From assembly GCA_900541345.1 (NCBI GenBank), contig UQJE01000007.1, positions 1 to 54,888 of the forward strand: 54,888 nt of DNA. Direction: 5' to 3'. This DNA comes from an uncultured Blautia sp. (GTDB lineage: Bacteria; Bacillota; Clostridia; Lachnospirales; Lachnospiraceae). Position numbers and translations under genes: made by a program. Below the pieces are notes generated by a model. That model saw only the letters and a program-made list of their open reading frames with translations. It was not told the DNA's origin and did not search any database. Positions 41,078 through 50,467 of this stretch are shown here, piece after piece (position 1 is the stretch's first letter; the number at the start of each line of letters is the position of its first letter).

Positions 41078-41647
41078 TTACTGTCTCTCCATTTCCTTTT
41101 TTCTTAAATATTCTGCTCTGCCGTCTTCATAAAGATTGTTTCCTTCGCTGTCAATAATCACTACGAGCGGCATATCTTCCACGTATAATTTACGCAGTGC
41201 TTCTGCTCCCAGATCTTCATATGCGATCAGCTCTGCTTTTTTAATACATTTTGCAAGAAGGGCTCCGGCTCCGCCAATCGCCCCGAAATATACACCGCTG
41301 TATTTTTTCATAGCGTCCACAACCTCGGGAAGGCGCGCACCTTTTCCGATCATACCCCTTGCGCCTACAGACATCATAGTAGGAGCGTACGCGTCCATAC
41401 GGCCGCTTGTTGTAGGGCCTGCAGAACCGATTACCTGTCCCGGTTTTGCAGGGGTAGGTCCTACATAATATATAGTCGCATCTGCCGGATCAAAAGGAAG
41501 TTTTTCCCCTTTTTCAAGAGCTTCACACATTCTCTTATGCCCGGCATCTCTTGATGTGTAAATGGTTCCTGTTAACAGTACCCGGTCTCCTGCGTGAAGA
41601 GATTTTGCAAGCTCCTCTGTGAGAGGCAATGTAATACGTCTTTCCAT
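41078..41647 (-). CDS. fumB: Fumarate hydratase class I, beta (C-terminal) subunit
   Basis: A 189-residue swivel-domain subunit of the 4Fe-4S fumarase/tartrate dehydratase family. Motifs: GTIYTSRDAGHKRMCEAL, IYYVGPTPAKPGQVIGSAGP, TTSGRMDAYAPTMM, GMIGKGAR and FGAIGGAGALLAKCIKKA. It begins directly after the alpha stop, as usual for two-subunit enzymes. Fumarase rather than tartrate dehydratase is supported by the flanking malate dehydrogenase and fumarate reductase. Confidence 0.93.
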   Translation of the reverse strand: MERRITLPLTEELAKSLHAGDRVLLTGTIYTSRDAGHKRMCEALEKGEKLPFDPADATIYYVGPTPAKPGQVIGSAGPTTSGRMDAYAPTMMSVGARGMIGKGARLPEVVDAMKKYSGVYFGAIGGAGALLAKCIKKAELIAYEDLGAEALRKLYVEDMPLVVIIDSEGNNLYEDGRAEYLRKKEMERQ

Positions 41648-42490
41648 TTAAATCACCTCCGTTTTATGGCGAGTCACATGACAGTTAATGTTAATCGCAC
41701 ATGGCATTCCTGCAATATGAGTTGGAAGCGTCTCAATATTTAAACCAATTGCCGTCGTCTTTCCGCCAAAGCCCTGCGGTCCGATTCCAAGTTCATTGAT
41801 TTTTTCCAGCATCTCTTTTTCCAGCTCTGCATAAAACGGATCCGGATTTTCAGAGTCAATCGGACGCATAAGTGCCTTTTTCGCAAGGAGCGCCGCTTTA
41901 TCGAATGTTCCGCCGATTCCCACGCCCACTACCATAGGAGGACAAGGATTCGGACCTGCTGTCTCCACTGTCTCAAGAATAAAATCCTTAATTCCCTGAA
42001 GTCCTGCAGATGGCTTAAACATACGGATCGCACTCATATTTTCACTTCCAAAGCCTTTTGGTCCCAATGTAACCTTCACCTGGTCTCCCGGTACAATTTC
42101 CGTATAAAGCATAGCCGGTGTATTATCTCCTGTATTCCCTCTTCTTACCGGATCTTTTACAACAGATTTTCGAAGATAACCTTTATCATAACCACGGCGT
42201 ACACCTTCATTCACTGCCTCAGTGAGATCGCCTCCTACAAAATGCACATCCTGACCGATTTCAAGAAATACACATGCCATTCCTGTGTCCTGACAGATCG
42301 GAACATTTTCCCTGTCCGCAATCTCAAAATTTTCAATAATATTGTCCAGGATTCCCTGTGCAATCTCTCCATCTTCACAGGCACGACAATTTTTAATAGC
42401 GCACTTTACATCCTCCGGCAAATGATTATTTGCCTCAATACAGAGCTTTTCAATTACTTCTGTAAGTCTGCTCACTTCTATTTCACGCAT
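41648..42490 (-). CDS. fumA: Fumarate hydratase class I, alpha (N-terminal) subunit
   Basis: A 280-residue 4Fe-4S subunit that dehydrates malate to fumarate. Cluster cysteines appear in PICQDTGMACVFL, AGPNPCPPMVVGVGIGG and ININCHVTRHK. VRRGNTGDNTPAMLYTEIVP and GSENMSAIRMFKPS are family segments. Length and the split organisation are typical for anaerobes. It follows the fumarate reductase flavoprotein by 15 bases. Confidence 0.94.
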   Translation of the reverse strand: MREIEVSRLTEVIEKLCIEANNHLPEDVKCAIKNCRACEDGEIAQGILDNIIENFEIADRENVPICQDTGMACVFLEIGQDVHFVGGDLTEAVNEGVRRGYDKGYLRKSVVKDPVRRGNTGDNTPAMLYTEIVPGDQVKVTLGPKGFGSENMSAIRMFKPSAGLQGIKDFILETVETAGPNPCPPMVVGVGIGGTFDKAALLAKKALMRPIDSENPDPFYAELEKEMLEKINELGIGPQGFGGKTTAIGLNIETLPTHIAGMPCAININCHVTRHKTEVI

Positions 42491-42505
42491 TAGCTTTCAC
42501 ACTCC

Positions 42506-44107
42506 TTATCTCTCGTGACGGGCATATTTTGGAAGAAGAAGCGGAGAAATATCCTCTGATTCCACACCTGCTTCTTTTAATTCCTCTGCGTATTTTTCAA
42601 TGTGAGAAAGGGTCATCGTTCCAAGCTCTACTTCTTTCGCTTTTGCTGCTGCCGCCTTTCCTGCATTTCTTCCGAACACAATGATATCCAAAAGAGAATT
42701 TCCCATCAGACGGTTTCTTCCATGAATTCCTCCTACTGCTTCTCCTGCAACAAGAAGGTTGGAAATTGCTTTTGTAAATCCGTCTCCTCCGATTTCCAGT
42801 CCTCCGTTCTGATAATGAAGCGTTGGATATACAAGAATCGGCACTTTTCTCATATCAATATCGTAGTTCATATACATACGGAGCATTGCAGGAATTCTCT
42901 TTTCGATGGTTCCCTCTCCTCCGATTTTTTCAATCATTGGAGTATCCAGCCATACGCCGCTTCCAAGAGGTGTTGTTACTCCTTTATGACGATCTGTACA
43001 TTCACGGATAATAGATGCAGCTGCAACATCGCGTGTCTCCAGCGGATGCATAAATGCCTCACCTTCTGCATTTACAAGCATCGCTCCAAGAGAACGCACC
43101 TTCTCTGTTACAAGAGCTCCGTAAATCTGTGCCGGATATGCAACTCCTGTCGGATGATACTGAATGGTGTCCTGATAAAGAAGAGGCGCACCTGCACGAT
43201 ATCCGAGAATCAGTCCGTCTGCCGTTGCCCCGTAATGGTTGGATGTAGGGAAGTTCTGATAATGAAGGCGTCCTGCTCCTCCGGTTGCAATGATGACTGT
43301 TTTTGCTTTTGCCACCATGTAATCCTCTGTCTCCATATTTAAGAGAACAGCGCCTGCCACCTGACCTTTTTCGTCTTTAATCAGCTCTACAGCAGAAGTA
43401 AATTCCACAACCGGAATTCCTCTGTTGATTACTTCATCACGAAGAGTACGCATGATTTCCGCTCCGGAATAATCTTTGCAGGCATGCATTCTCTTTCTGG
43501 ATGTTCCGCCGCCATGCGTTGTCACCATATTTCCTTCTTCGTCTTTATCAAACATGACGCCAAGCTTATTTAACCACTGGATCGCATCCGGTGCTTCCAT
43601 AACAAGACGTTTTAAAAGCTCCGGTCTTGCAGCAAAATGACCGCCTCCAAACGCATCAAGATAATGCTGTACAGGAGAATCGTTTTCCTTATCAGCAGCC
43701 TGGATTCCGCCTTCTGCCATCATAGTATTGGCATCTCCAATACGCAGTTTTGTCACAATCATAACATTCGCACCGGCTTCATGGGCCTCGATGGCTGCAG
43801 AAGCACCTGCACCGCCGCCGCCGATTACCAGCACGTCTGTCTCATAATCTACTTTACTCAAATCTACCTTATCTGTCAACAGGCGGCTGTTGGAATGAAG
43901 AAGATGTCCAAGCTCTGCCGGAACCTTCTGCCCTTTATTTGGTCCGATTTTAATTTCTACAAATCCGTCTTCTCTGTAATCCGGATGAAATTCTTTCAGA
44001 AGGACATCTTTTTCCTCTGCTGTCATTCGTCTCGGCTCCATGCCCATACGCGCATCTCTTGTTGCTTCCACCTTTTTTACAGATTCAAGCATTTCTGGTG
44101 TAAACAT
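42506..44107 (-). CDS. frdA: Soluble fumarate reductase flavoprotein subunit (FrdA/TfrA-like)
   Basis: A 533-residue FAD protein. After a 70-residue N-terminal lead comes the dinucleotide fold VLVIGGGGAGASAAIEAHEA. Substrate/FAD motifs follow: MAEGGIQAADKEN, VTTHGGGTSRKRMHACKDYS, VIIATGGAGRLHYQN, QYHPTGVAYPAQIYG and GGIHGRNRLMGNSLLDIIVF. The paired Fe-S subunit and lack of a membrane anchor gene point to a soluble enzyme like thiol:fumarate reductase TfrA. Operon neighbours (Mdh, fumarase, Flx-Hdr) support fumarate reduction to succinate. L-aspartate oxidase is less likely because no nadA/nadC is nearby. Confidence 0.88.
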   Translation of the reverse strand: MFTPEMLESVKKVEATRDARMGMEPRRMTAEEKDVLLKEFHPDYREDGFVEIKIGPNKGQKVPAELGHLLHSNSRLLTDKVDLSKVDYETDVLVIGGGGAGASAAIEAHEAGANVMIVTKLRIGDANTMMAEGGIQAADKENDSPVQHYLDAFGGGHFAARPELLKRLVMEAPDAIQWLNKLGVMFDKDEEGNMVTTHGGGTSRKRMHACKDYSGAEIMRTLRDEVINRGIPVVEFTSAVELIKDEKGQVAGAVLLNMETEDYMVAKAKTVIIATGGAGRLHYQNFPTSNHYGATADGLILGYRAGAPLLYQDTIQYHPTGVAYPAQIYGALVTEKVRSLGAMLVNAEGEAFMHPLETRDVAAASIIRECTDRHKGVTTPLGSGVWLDTPMIEKIGGEGTIEKRIPAMLRMYMNYDIDMRKVPILVYPTLHYQNGGLEIGGDGFTKAISNLLVAGEAVGGIHGRNRLMGNSLLDIIVFGRNAGKAAAAKAKEVELGTMTLSHIEKYAEELKEAGVESEDISPLLLPKYARHER

Positions 44108-44121
44108 ATAGGTTGTCCTCC

Positions 44122-44796
44122 TTATTTCTCAATTTCCCTTGTATTGTAAAGTTCCTGCATCTCTGTAATCGGCTTCTGCATAATCTGCTCAATGAGTTCA
44201 TCATATTCGCCGTGGTGAATTTCCTCCACTCTCTTATTGAGGTGCTCTGCTTCCGGTGCAATATATTTTCCTGTGAGACGTCTCGCGAGAACGCCCACCA
44301 TCGGATGAGAAATGCCGGCCGGACATCTTACGGAACAGCAGCCGCAGCCTACACAGTCAAAGGATTCCTCCGCACATTTTTCCAGCTCTCCCCTCTGTGC
44401 ATAAGCAATGTACTGCATAACATTTAAGTCCTGAGTACATGCTTTTGTACAGGCATTACAACCGATACAGCTGTAAATTTCCGGATAGAGCTCCATCATA
44501 ACCTGCTGTGTCGGTTTGATTTCTTCTATATCATAAGTTCTTTTATCTGTCGGGAAAAACGGAATACTTGCAACATACATTCCCTCTTCCACCTGTGTCT
44601 GACAGGCAAGGCAGGTTTTCAGCTCATTTTTTCCCTTGATTCTGTAAATTGTAGCGCAGGCTCCGCAGAAACCGTGGCGGCAGCCGCAGCCTCTCTTTAA
44701 TGTGTAGCCTGCATATTCCATAGCTGTCATGATGGTAAGGTCTGCCGGTACGCTGTATTTCTTACCGAAAAAATATACGTTTACCATTTTATCCAT
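44122..44796 (-). CDS. frdB: Fumarate reductase iron-sulfur subunit (FrdB/TfrB N-terminal-like)
   Basis: About 224 residues from ATG 44796 (MDKMVNVYFFGKKYSV), GGACAGG upstream. N-terminal 2Fe-2S ferredoxin-type domain: KRGCGCRHGFCGACATIYRI and ELKTCLACQTQVEEG. C-terminal two-cluster domain: YSCIGCNACTKACTQDL and FDCVGCGCCSVRCPAGI. No membrane subunit is encoded nearby. Unlike methanogen TfrB it has no CCG (HdrB-like) domain; that function is on the separate hdrB gene in the same operon. Confidence 0.88.
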   Translation of the reverse strand: MDKMVNVYFFGKKYSVPADLTIMTAMEYAGYTLKRGCGCRHGFCGACATIYRIKGKNELKTCLACQTQVEEGMYVASIPFFPTDKRTYDIEEIKPTQQVMMELYPEIYSCIGCNACTKACTQDLNVMQYIAYAQRGELEKCAEESFDCVGCGCCSVRCPAGISHPMVGVLARRLTGKYIAPEAEHLNKRVEEIHHGEYDELIEQIMQKPITEMQELYNTREIEK

Positions 44797-44818
44797 TTTC
44801 AAATACCTGTCCTTTCTA

Positions 44819-45673
44819 TCAGTACTCCTGGGGCAATTCTTCAATTTCATCAAAGCGGAAAACAGGACCGTCTTTACATACATATTTCGATCCGATGTTG
44901 CATCGTCCGCATTTTCCTACTCCACATTTCATGCGAAGTTCAAGAGTTGTATACACCTGCTCATCGGTAAAGCCCATTTCCTTTAATCCCGCAAGAACAA
45001 ACTTAATCATGATCGGCGGTCCGCAGACAAGAGCAACTTTATCTGTATCAAAACCGATTTCCTTTAAATATGTCGGAACAAATCCAACGTGACCATCCCA
45101 GCCTTCCTGTTCCCGGTCTATGGTAAGGTATACATTTACTCCTTCTGTTTTCATCCACACTTCCTGAATTTCCTTTAACTGAACCAGATCATCTGCAGAA
45201 CGGGAGCCGTAAAGAATATCAACTGTACCATAATTCTCACGGTTATCAAGAACATAATTAATCACAGAACGAAGCGGCGCAAGACCGATTCCTCCTGCAA
45301 TAAACAGAAGATTTTTCCCTTTTAATTCTGTCTCCACAGGAAAAGAATTTCCATATGGTCCTCTTACTGTAATTTCATCTCCAACAGAAAGGCTGTGAAG
45401 ATAATCTGTAAGAACACCGCATTTTTTTATGCTGAATTCCTGATATTCTTTATTGGTGGGAGAAGATGTAATCGAAAACATTCCCTCACTGATACCCGGT
45501 GCACAGAGCATGGCGCACTGTCCCGGCATATGTTCGAAAAGCTTTCCGCCTTCCGGAGCATTGACCCGGAATGTTTTTACATCCGGTGTCTCCTCACGAA
45601 TATCTGTAATAACTCCAACCTTTGGAATCAATGTGTCTAATGTATAATTTTTATGACAGGTGCATTCACTCAT
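44819..45673 (-). CDS. flxA: FAD/NAD(P)-binding oxidoreductase (FlxA/AsrB-like)
   Basis: A 284-residue ferredoxin-reductase-type flavoprotein. FAD domain: DVKTFRVNAPEGGKLFEHMP, GMFSITSSP and ITVRGPYGNSFPVE. NAD domain: NLLFIAGGIGLAPLRSVINY and VALVCGPPIMIKFVLAGLKE. C-terminal 2Fe-2S Cys set: LRMKCGVGKCGRCNIGSKYV. In FlxABCD-HdrABC complexes this subunit oxidises NADH. Its start overlaps the flxB stop by four bases. AsrB of sulfite reductase is similar, but no asrC is present. Confidence 0.87.
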   Translation of the reverse strand: MSECTCHKNYTLDTLIPKVGVITDIREETPDVKTFRVNAPEGGKLFEHMPGQCAMLCAPGISEGMFSITSSPTNKEYQEFSIKKCGVLTDYLHSLSVGDEITVRGPYGNSFPVETELKGKNLLFIAGGIGLAPLRSVINYVLDNRENYGTVDILYGSRSADDLVQLKEIQEVWMKTEGVNVYLTIDREQEGWDGHVGFVPTYLKEIGFDTDKVALVCGPPIMIKFVLAGLKEMGFTDEQVYTTLELRMKCGVGKCGRCNIGSKYVCKDGPVFRFDEIEELPQEY

Positions 45674-46697
45674 TCCCTGTTACCTCCCTGTTTCTGAAAG
45701 GACTTGATCACTTTTACAATATTTAACGCGGACGGACATTTTTCCACGCATCGTCCACAGCCTACGCAGGAATACATTCCATCGTTGTTTGCCGGGAAAT
45801 ATACAAGCTTGTGCATAAATCTCTGGCGAAATCTCTGCATCTGGCTTGTACGGTTATTTCCGTGTGCCATCATGGTAAAATCCGAATACATACAGGAATC
45901 CCAGCAGCGGTATCTCTGTACCCCATGACCTGTATCATAATCCTTAATGTCGTAGCACTGGCATGTAGGACATACAAAAGTACAGGTTCCACATGCAAGA
46001 CACGGTTTATAAAGCTCCTCCCAGAGAGGAGAATCGAATTTTTCTTTTAAAGCGTCTCCATTCCAGCCATCAAGAGAAAGATCAGAATACGGAAGCTTAT
46101 CCACAACGGCTCTTATGGAAGCCTTCTCTTTTTCCACACATTCCGCATCTTCTCCGCCTACTTCCTCCAGAAGGCTCTTCACTGTCTCTGTAAGCGCCTC
46201 TCCCTTGTCTGTATTTGGTTGCCAGAAAAGAGTATCTCCTGTCTGCCAGACAGAAACGTCTCCTGCCGGCTCTGCCGCATCAATCCCGAACGCCTTACAA
46301 AAACATGTCTCCTCTGGCTCAGAACAGGCAAATGCAACGATTGTTCCATGTTCTCTTCTTCCACCGGATCTGCAAGAAAGACTTTATCAAGAACTTCCAC
46401 GCCTCTTACGTCACAGGCCTTCATTCCGAAAACAACAAAATCCTGCTCTTTTAACGCTTCCGGTTCTACCTTTATTTTCTTTCCGTCACGGACACAGGTA
46501 TAAAGGTTCTCACTCTGTGGAAAAAAAGCATCTTTAGGCGATTTTACTGTTTTTAATGTGTCAAGATCGATCTCTGCCTCTTCACTCCACGCTGCAAAAT
46601 TCGTCTGTCCGTTTGTATTTACCGGAAGATACAGCTCCCTTGCCTCTGCAATGAGAGCAAACAGCCCGGAAAGCTTTTCTTTTGCTATCTTATACAT
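45670..46697 (-). pseudogene. flxB: FlxB/AsrA-like 4Fe-4S protein, split by an apparent 1-base frameshift
   Basis: The first reading frame (from ATG 46697) gives FGMKACDVRGVEVLDKVFLA then DPVEE; the continuation of the family sequence switches frame near 46358-46370: RREHGTIVAFACSEPEETCF, CKAFGIDAAEPAGDVSVWQT and onward to two ferredoxin motifs, CLACGTCTFVCPTCQCYDI and CVGCGRCVEKCPSAL. Total length is 1028 bases, so one inserted base restores a 342-residue protein of normal AsrA size. It may be a sequencing or assembly error, or a real lesion. Role: Fe-S relay between FlxA and the other Flx/Hdr subunits. Confidence 0.82.
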
Positions 46698-46712
46698 ACC
46701 TTATCCCCTTTC

Positions 46713-47675
46713 TCACACACTGCCCGGCTCTGCATCATCAAAAGTAAAACTTGTAAGCGGACCTTTTGACTCAGCATCCTCTCCTGCCTGATACTCTCCG
46801 TAAAGCATATCAATATCTTTGATAAACTTTCTGTTAAACAGATGAAGGGGAATCCCCTGCGGACATACTCTGCTGCACTCGCCGCAGTCGGTACATCTTC
46901 CTGCCACATGGAAGGCACGGATAATATGGAACATTTTTTCCTCAAAAGAATCCGCATTCGCCTTCTGGCTGCTGTCAAATTTATTGCTGTCAAACACGCA
47001 TTTTCTGCAGGAACATGCAGGGCATACATTACGACAGGCATTGCATCGGATACATTTGCTTAATTCCTTCTGGAAAAATGCAAATTTTTCTTCCGGGCTC
47101 ATTGCCTCGATTCTCTCTACTTCTGCAAACCGGTCCGCATCTTTTGTATCTTTCGATTCGCCAAGAAGCTCATCATAAATCTGATGCTCTTTTCCTTTGC
47201 ACACATGGCATCTCTCCAGCATTGCATCTTTATAGGAGCATGTTTTTTCTCCGTAAATGGTCTGAATTTTCAATGTATCACAAGCATCTTCCGCCTCAGC
47301 GCCCTGAATACTTTCAATTCCCTTAATTCCCATTTTTTTGATTTTCTCTATATCAAGCTTTCCTTTGCAGCCGATTCCGATAATATACGCTTTCTCCCTG
47401 TCTACACGATGTTCTTTTATAAGCTGATTGAAGCTGTATGTATCACATGGCTTTAAGAACACGAGAGTTTTCCCCTCCATTTTGGAGGCTGCAATCATAT
47501 ATTTACTTAAATTCGCACCACAAAATCCATTATATACAAGATTATCCAGATCTTCCGCCTTATCAAAAAACGCCGGCTCCGGATTGTAGGAGAGATCTCC
47601 TGCCTTCCATCCAAGAACCTGTGTTACCTCTCCGGAAGAAAGCAGTTCTTTTGCACGTTCAATCATTTCCCGCAT
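46713..47675 (-). CDS. flxC: 4Fe-4S dicluster protein of the Flx complex (FlxC-like, FrhB-like N-terminus)
   Basis: A 320-residue protein. The N-terminal part (LVYNGFCGANLSKYMIAASK, TLVFLKPCDTYSFNQLIKEH, YIIGIGCKGKLDIEKI) resembles the FrhB/HdrA-associated electron-transfer family. The C-terminal part has two Fe-S motifs, CIRCNACRNVCPACSCRKC and CTDCGECSRVCPQGIPLHL, plus an extra Cys pair ERCHVCKG. Start ATG 47675 overlaps the flxD stop and has GGAGG seven bases upstream. Subunit letter is assigned by position. Confidence 0.8.
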   Translation of the reverse strand: MREMIERAKELLSSGEVTQVLGWKAGDLSYNPEPAFFDKAEDLDNLVYNGFCGANLSKYMIAASKMEGKTLVFLKPCDTYSFNQLIKEHRVDREKAYIIGIGCKGKLDIEKIKKMGIKGIESIQGAEAEDACDTLKIQTIYGEKTCSYKDAMLERCHVCKGKEHQIYDELLGESKDTKDADRFAEVERIEAMSPEEKFAFFQKELSKCIRCNACRNVCPACSCRKCVFDSNKFDSSQKANADSFEEKMFHIIRAFHVAGRCTDCGECSRVCPQGIPLHLFNRKFIKDIDMLYGEYQAGEDAESKGPLTSFTFDDAEPGSV

Positions 47676-48106
47676 CGCAAATCCTCCAGTCTCACATTTT
47701 TACCAAGAGAATAAATCTTTTCCACAAACTCATTCATAGTTGTAGAGAATTTTACACCTTCTGCAGCAGATACCCACTCCACGCGCGTACGGCCGTGCTC
47801 CACGCCAATATAATCCAGCATGGAAAAAAGAAGCGTCATTCTTCTTCTGGCATAATAATTTCCGGTGCTGTAATGACAGTCTCCCGGATGACAGCCGCAC
47901 ATAATCACGCCGTCTGCGCCTTTTTCAAAGGCTCTTAAAATAAACATTGGATTTACGCGGCAGGAGCATGGAACACGGATAATTTTTACATCTGCCGGAT
48001 AGGTAAGACGGCTGCTTCCTGCAAGGTCTGCACCTGCATAGCTGCACCAGTTACAGCAGAATGCCACGATTTTCGGTCTGAATTCTTCTTTTGCTTCTAT
48101 CGACAT
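47663..48106 (-). CDS. flxD: MvhD/FlxD-type iron-sulfur electron-transfer subunit
   Basis: About 147 residues from ATG 48106 (MSIEAKEEFRPKIVAFCCNW, GGAGG upstream), overlapping the hdrA stop. MvhD family marks: AFCCNWCSYAGADLAGSSRL, RVPCSCRVNPMFILRAFEKG, VIMCGCHPGDCHYSTGNYYA and RTRVEWVSAAEG. The conserved Cys pairs bind a 2Fe-2S cluster. MvhD/FlxD docks on HdrA and feeds electrons to its bifurcating flavin. Confidence 0.92.
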   Translation of the reverse strand: MSIEAKEEFRPKIVAFCCNWCSYAGADLAGSSRLTYPADVKIIRVPCSCRVNPMFILRAFEKGADGVIMCGCHPGDCHYSTGNYYARRRMTLLFSMLDYIGVEHGRTRVEWVSAAEGVKFSTTMNEFVEKIYSLGKNVRLEDLRCGK

Positions 48107-50084
48107 ATTGCATCTACCTCCGCGATAATCTGTCTGTTTGAGAATCCCTGAAGGTCCATTGCACCGGAAGGACAGGTAACAGTGCAGGCACCGCAGCCCT
48201 GACACAAAGCGTCATTTACAACGGCAATTCGGCGCACCTCGCGGATTCCGTGGTCGTTTACTTCTTTTTCTTCATAAGTGATCGCTCCGTAAGGACATAC
48301 GTTCGCGCATGTGGAGCATCCGTTGCAGAGAAGCTCATCGGATTTTGCAGTACATGGATTTGTCATAAGCTTGTCCTTTGCAAGAAGTCCAATCGCTTTT
48401 ACTGCCGCAGCTCCCGCCTGAGCAACTGTCTCCGGAATATCCTTTGGTCCCTGGCATACACCGGAAAGGAAAATACCTGCGGTAGGAGATTCTACCGGGC
48501 GAAGCTTTGCGTGTGCTTCTGTAAGGAAATTATTTGTATCAATACTTGCAGTCAGCATAGTTGCAATCCGGCGTACATCCGGTTCCGGCTCAATCGCAGC
48601 CGCAAGAACAACCATATCTGCCTCTTTTAAAATCTGTTTATTATCAAGAAGGTCCACACCCTGTACAAGAAGTTTTCCATCCGGCTGCGGAATTACCTTT
48701 CCAACCTGACCTTTTACGTAGTTTACGCCGTACTGCTCTACTGCTCTCCTGTAAAACTCATCAAAGTTTTTACCAGGTGTACGAACATCAATATAAAATA
48801 CGGTTACATTTACATCCGGATATTTGTCACGGATCAGCATGGCGTGTTTTGCTGTATACATACAACAGATTTTAGAGCAGTAGCTCTTTCCTCTGTCATC
48901 TGCACAGCGGCTTCCCACACATTGGATAAATACCATTTCCTTCGGCGCTTTTCCGTCTGAAAGGCGCTCAAGATGTCCCTTTGTAGGTCCTGCTGCATTC
49001 ATAATACGCTCAAGCTCCAGAGAAGTAATAACGTCCTGCTCTGACTGTATGCGTACTCGTCATATTTATCCAGCTTAATCATGTCAAAACCGGTTGCCAC
49101 TACAATAGCGCCGTATTTCTGTGTCACAATCTCGTCCTGCTGGTCATATTCAATTGCTCCTGCCTGACAGACTTTTGCACAGAGACCACATTTTCCTGTT
49201 TTAAACTTAATACAGTTTTCTCTGTCAATGACCGGCACATTTGGAATTGCCTGGGCAAACGGTGTGTAAATGGCGGTTCTGTTTCCAAGTCCTCTGTTAA
49301 ACTCACTTGGAATTTTTTTGGAAGGACATTTTTCCTGACAGATGCCGCAGCCTGTACACTTATCCATATTTACGCTTCTTGCTTTTTTACGGATGTCTAC
49401 TGTGAAATCGCCTACAAATCCAGTTACTTTTTCTACTTCACTATATGTATAGATATTGATTTTTTCGTGGGCTGCCGCCTCCACCATCTTCGGTGTCAGA
49501 ATACAGGCAGAACAGTCAAGTGTAGGGAATGTCTTATCAAGCTGTGACATTCTTCCTCCGATACTTGGAGTTTTCTCCACAATGTCTACTTCATATCCTG
49601 CATCTGCAATATCAAGAGCAGTCTGGATTCCGGCAATACCGCCGCCAATTACAAGCGCTCTCTTTGTCACACGACTCTCGCCCGGTTTTAAAGGAGCATT
49701 TAAGTTTACTTTTGCAATGGCTGCTCTTGCAAGAATAACTGCTTTTTTTGTTGCCTCTTCCATATCCTTGTGAATCCAGGAGCAGTGCTCGCGGATATTT
49801 GCGATTTCCACCATATATGGATTCAGTCCGGCTCTCTCTGCAGCCTTTCTGAAGGTTGCCTCATGCATACGCGGGGAACAGGAGCATACTACGATTCCTG
49901 TAAGATTTTTTTCTTTAATCGCCTCTGCAATTTTCGCCTGTCCTGCTTCGGAGCACATATATGGATAATCTTCCGCATGGACAACACCCGGCTCAAGAAG
50001 AGCCATCTCTGCTACTTTTTTAACGTCTACCGTTGCAGCAATATTGCTTCCGCAATGACAGACAAATACGCCGATTCTCTGCAT
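48097..50084 (-). pseudogene. hdrA: HdrA-like electron-bifurcating flavoprotein, split by an apparent 1-base deletion
   Basis: The N-terminal frame (ATG 50084, AGGAGG upstream) has IGVFVCHCGSNIAATVDVKK, ALVIGGGIAGIQTALDIADA (FAD), DCSACILTPKMVEAA and clusters CTGCGICQEKCPSKK and CGLCAKVCQAG. At about 49039 the frame breaks: the sequence gives DEYAYSQS, then needs one extra base to continue QDVITSLELERIMNAAGPT in the second frame. The C-terminal part has VFIQCVGSRC, FLSGVCQGPKDIPETVAQAG and clusters CNGCSTCANVCPYG and CQGCGACTVTCPSG. With one base restored it is 662 residues, normal for HdrA. It carries the flavin expected to bifurcate electrons. Confidence 0.88.
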
Positions 50085-50089
50085 CAGCT

Positions 50090-50467
50090 TTACCTCCTGT
50101 ATCTTCTGAATGCACTGACTAAAAGCTGCTGTGGAAGTTCCGGATCAAGAAGCTCCGGGATTTCATTTGGCGATAAATAATCCTGTCCCTTCTGACGGAT
50201 CACCATCTGCCTTGCTGCATCAATTAATTTTCCCGGTTTCACATCCCTCGGACATCTCTCCACACAGGCAAAACAGGAAAGGCATTTCCACAGAGATTTT
50301 GAATTTACAAGTGCCTCTATATCTTCATTTACCACATAAGAAACAAACTGATGCGGTTTAATATCCATCTCATTAAAGGAAGGACAGGAAGCGGAGCATT
50401 TTCCGCATTTCATACACTTCAGTGGATTTACACCACTGATTTCTTTTATCATTTCTGCCTGACTCAT
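50090..50467 (-). CDS. hdrC: Heterodisulfide reductase subunit C-like (HdrC)
   Basis: A 125-residue two-cluster ferredoxin: MKCGKCSASCPSFNEMDIKP and CLSCFACVERCPRDVKPGKL. It links HdrA to HdrB. The start overlaps the hdrB stop by four bases. The usual HdrC length is 130-190; the C-terminus here is short and basic (FRRYRR). Confidence 0.92.
   Translation of the reverse strand: MSQAEMIKEISGVNPLKCMKCGKCSASCPSFNEMDIKPHQFVSYVVNEDIEALVNSKSLWKCLSCFACVERCPRDVKPGKLIDAARQMVIRQKGQDYLSPNEIPELLDPELPQQLLVSAFRRYRR

Noticed and set aside
44819..46697. Anaerobic sulfite reductase AsrAB
   Set aside because: No asrC (siroheme subunit) follows; the genes are embedded with hdrABC and MvhD-type genes, which fits FlxAB.
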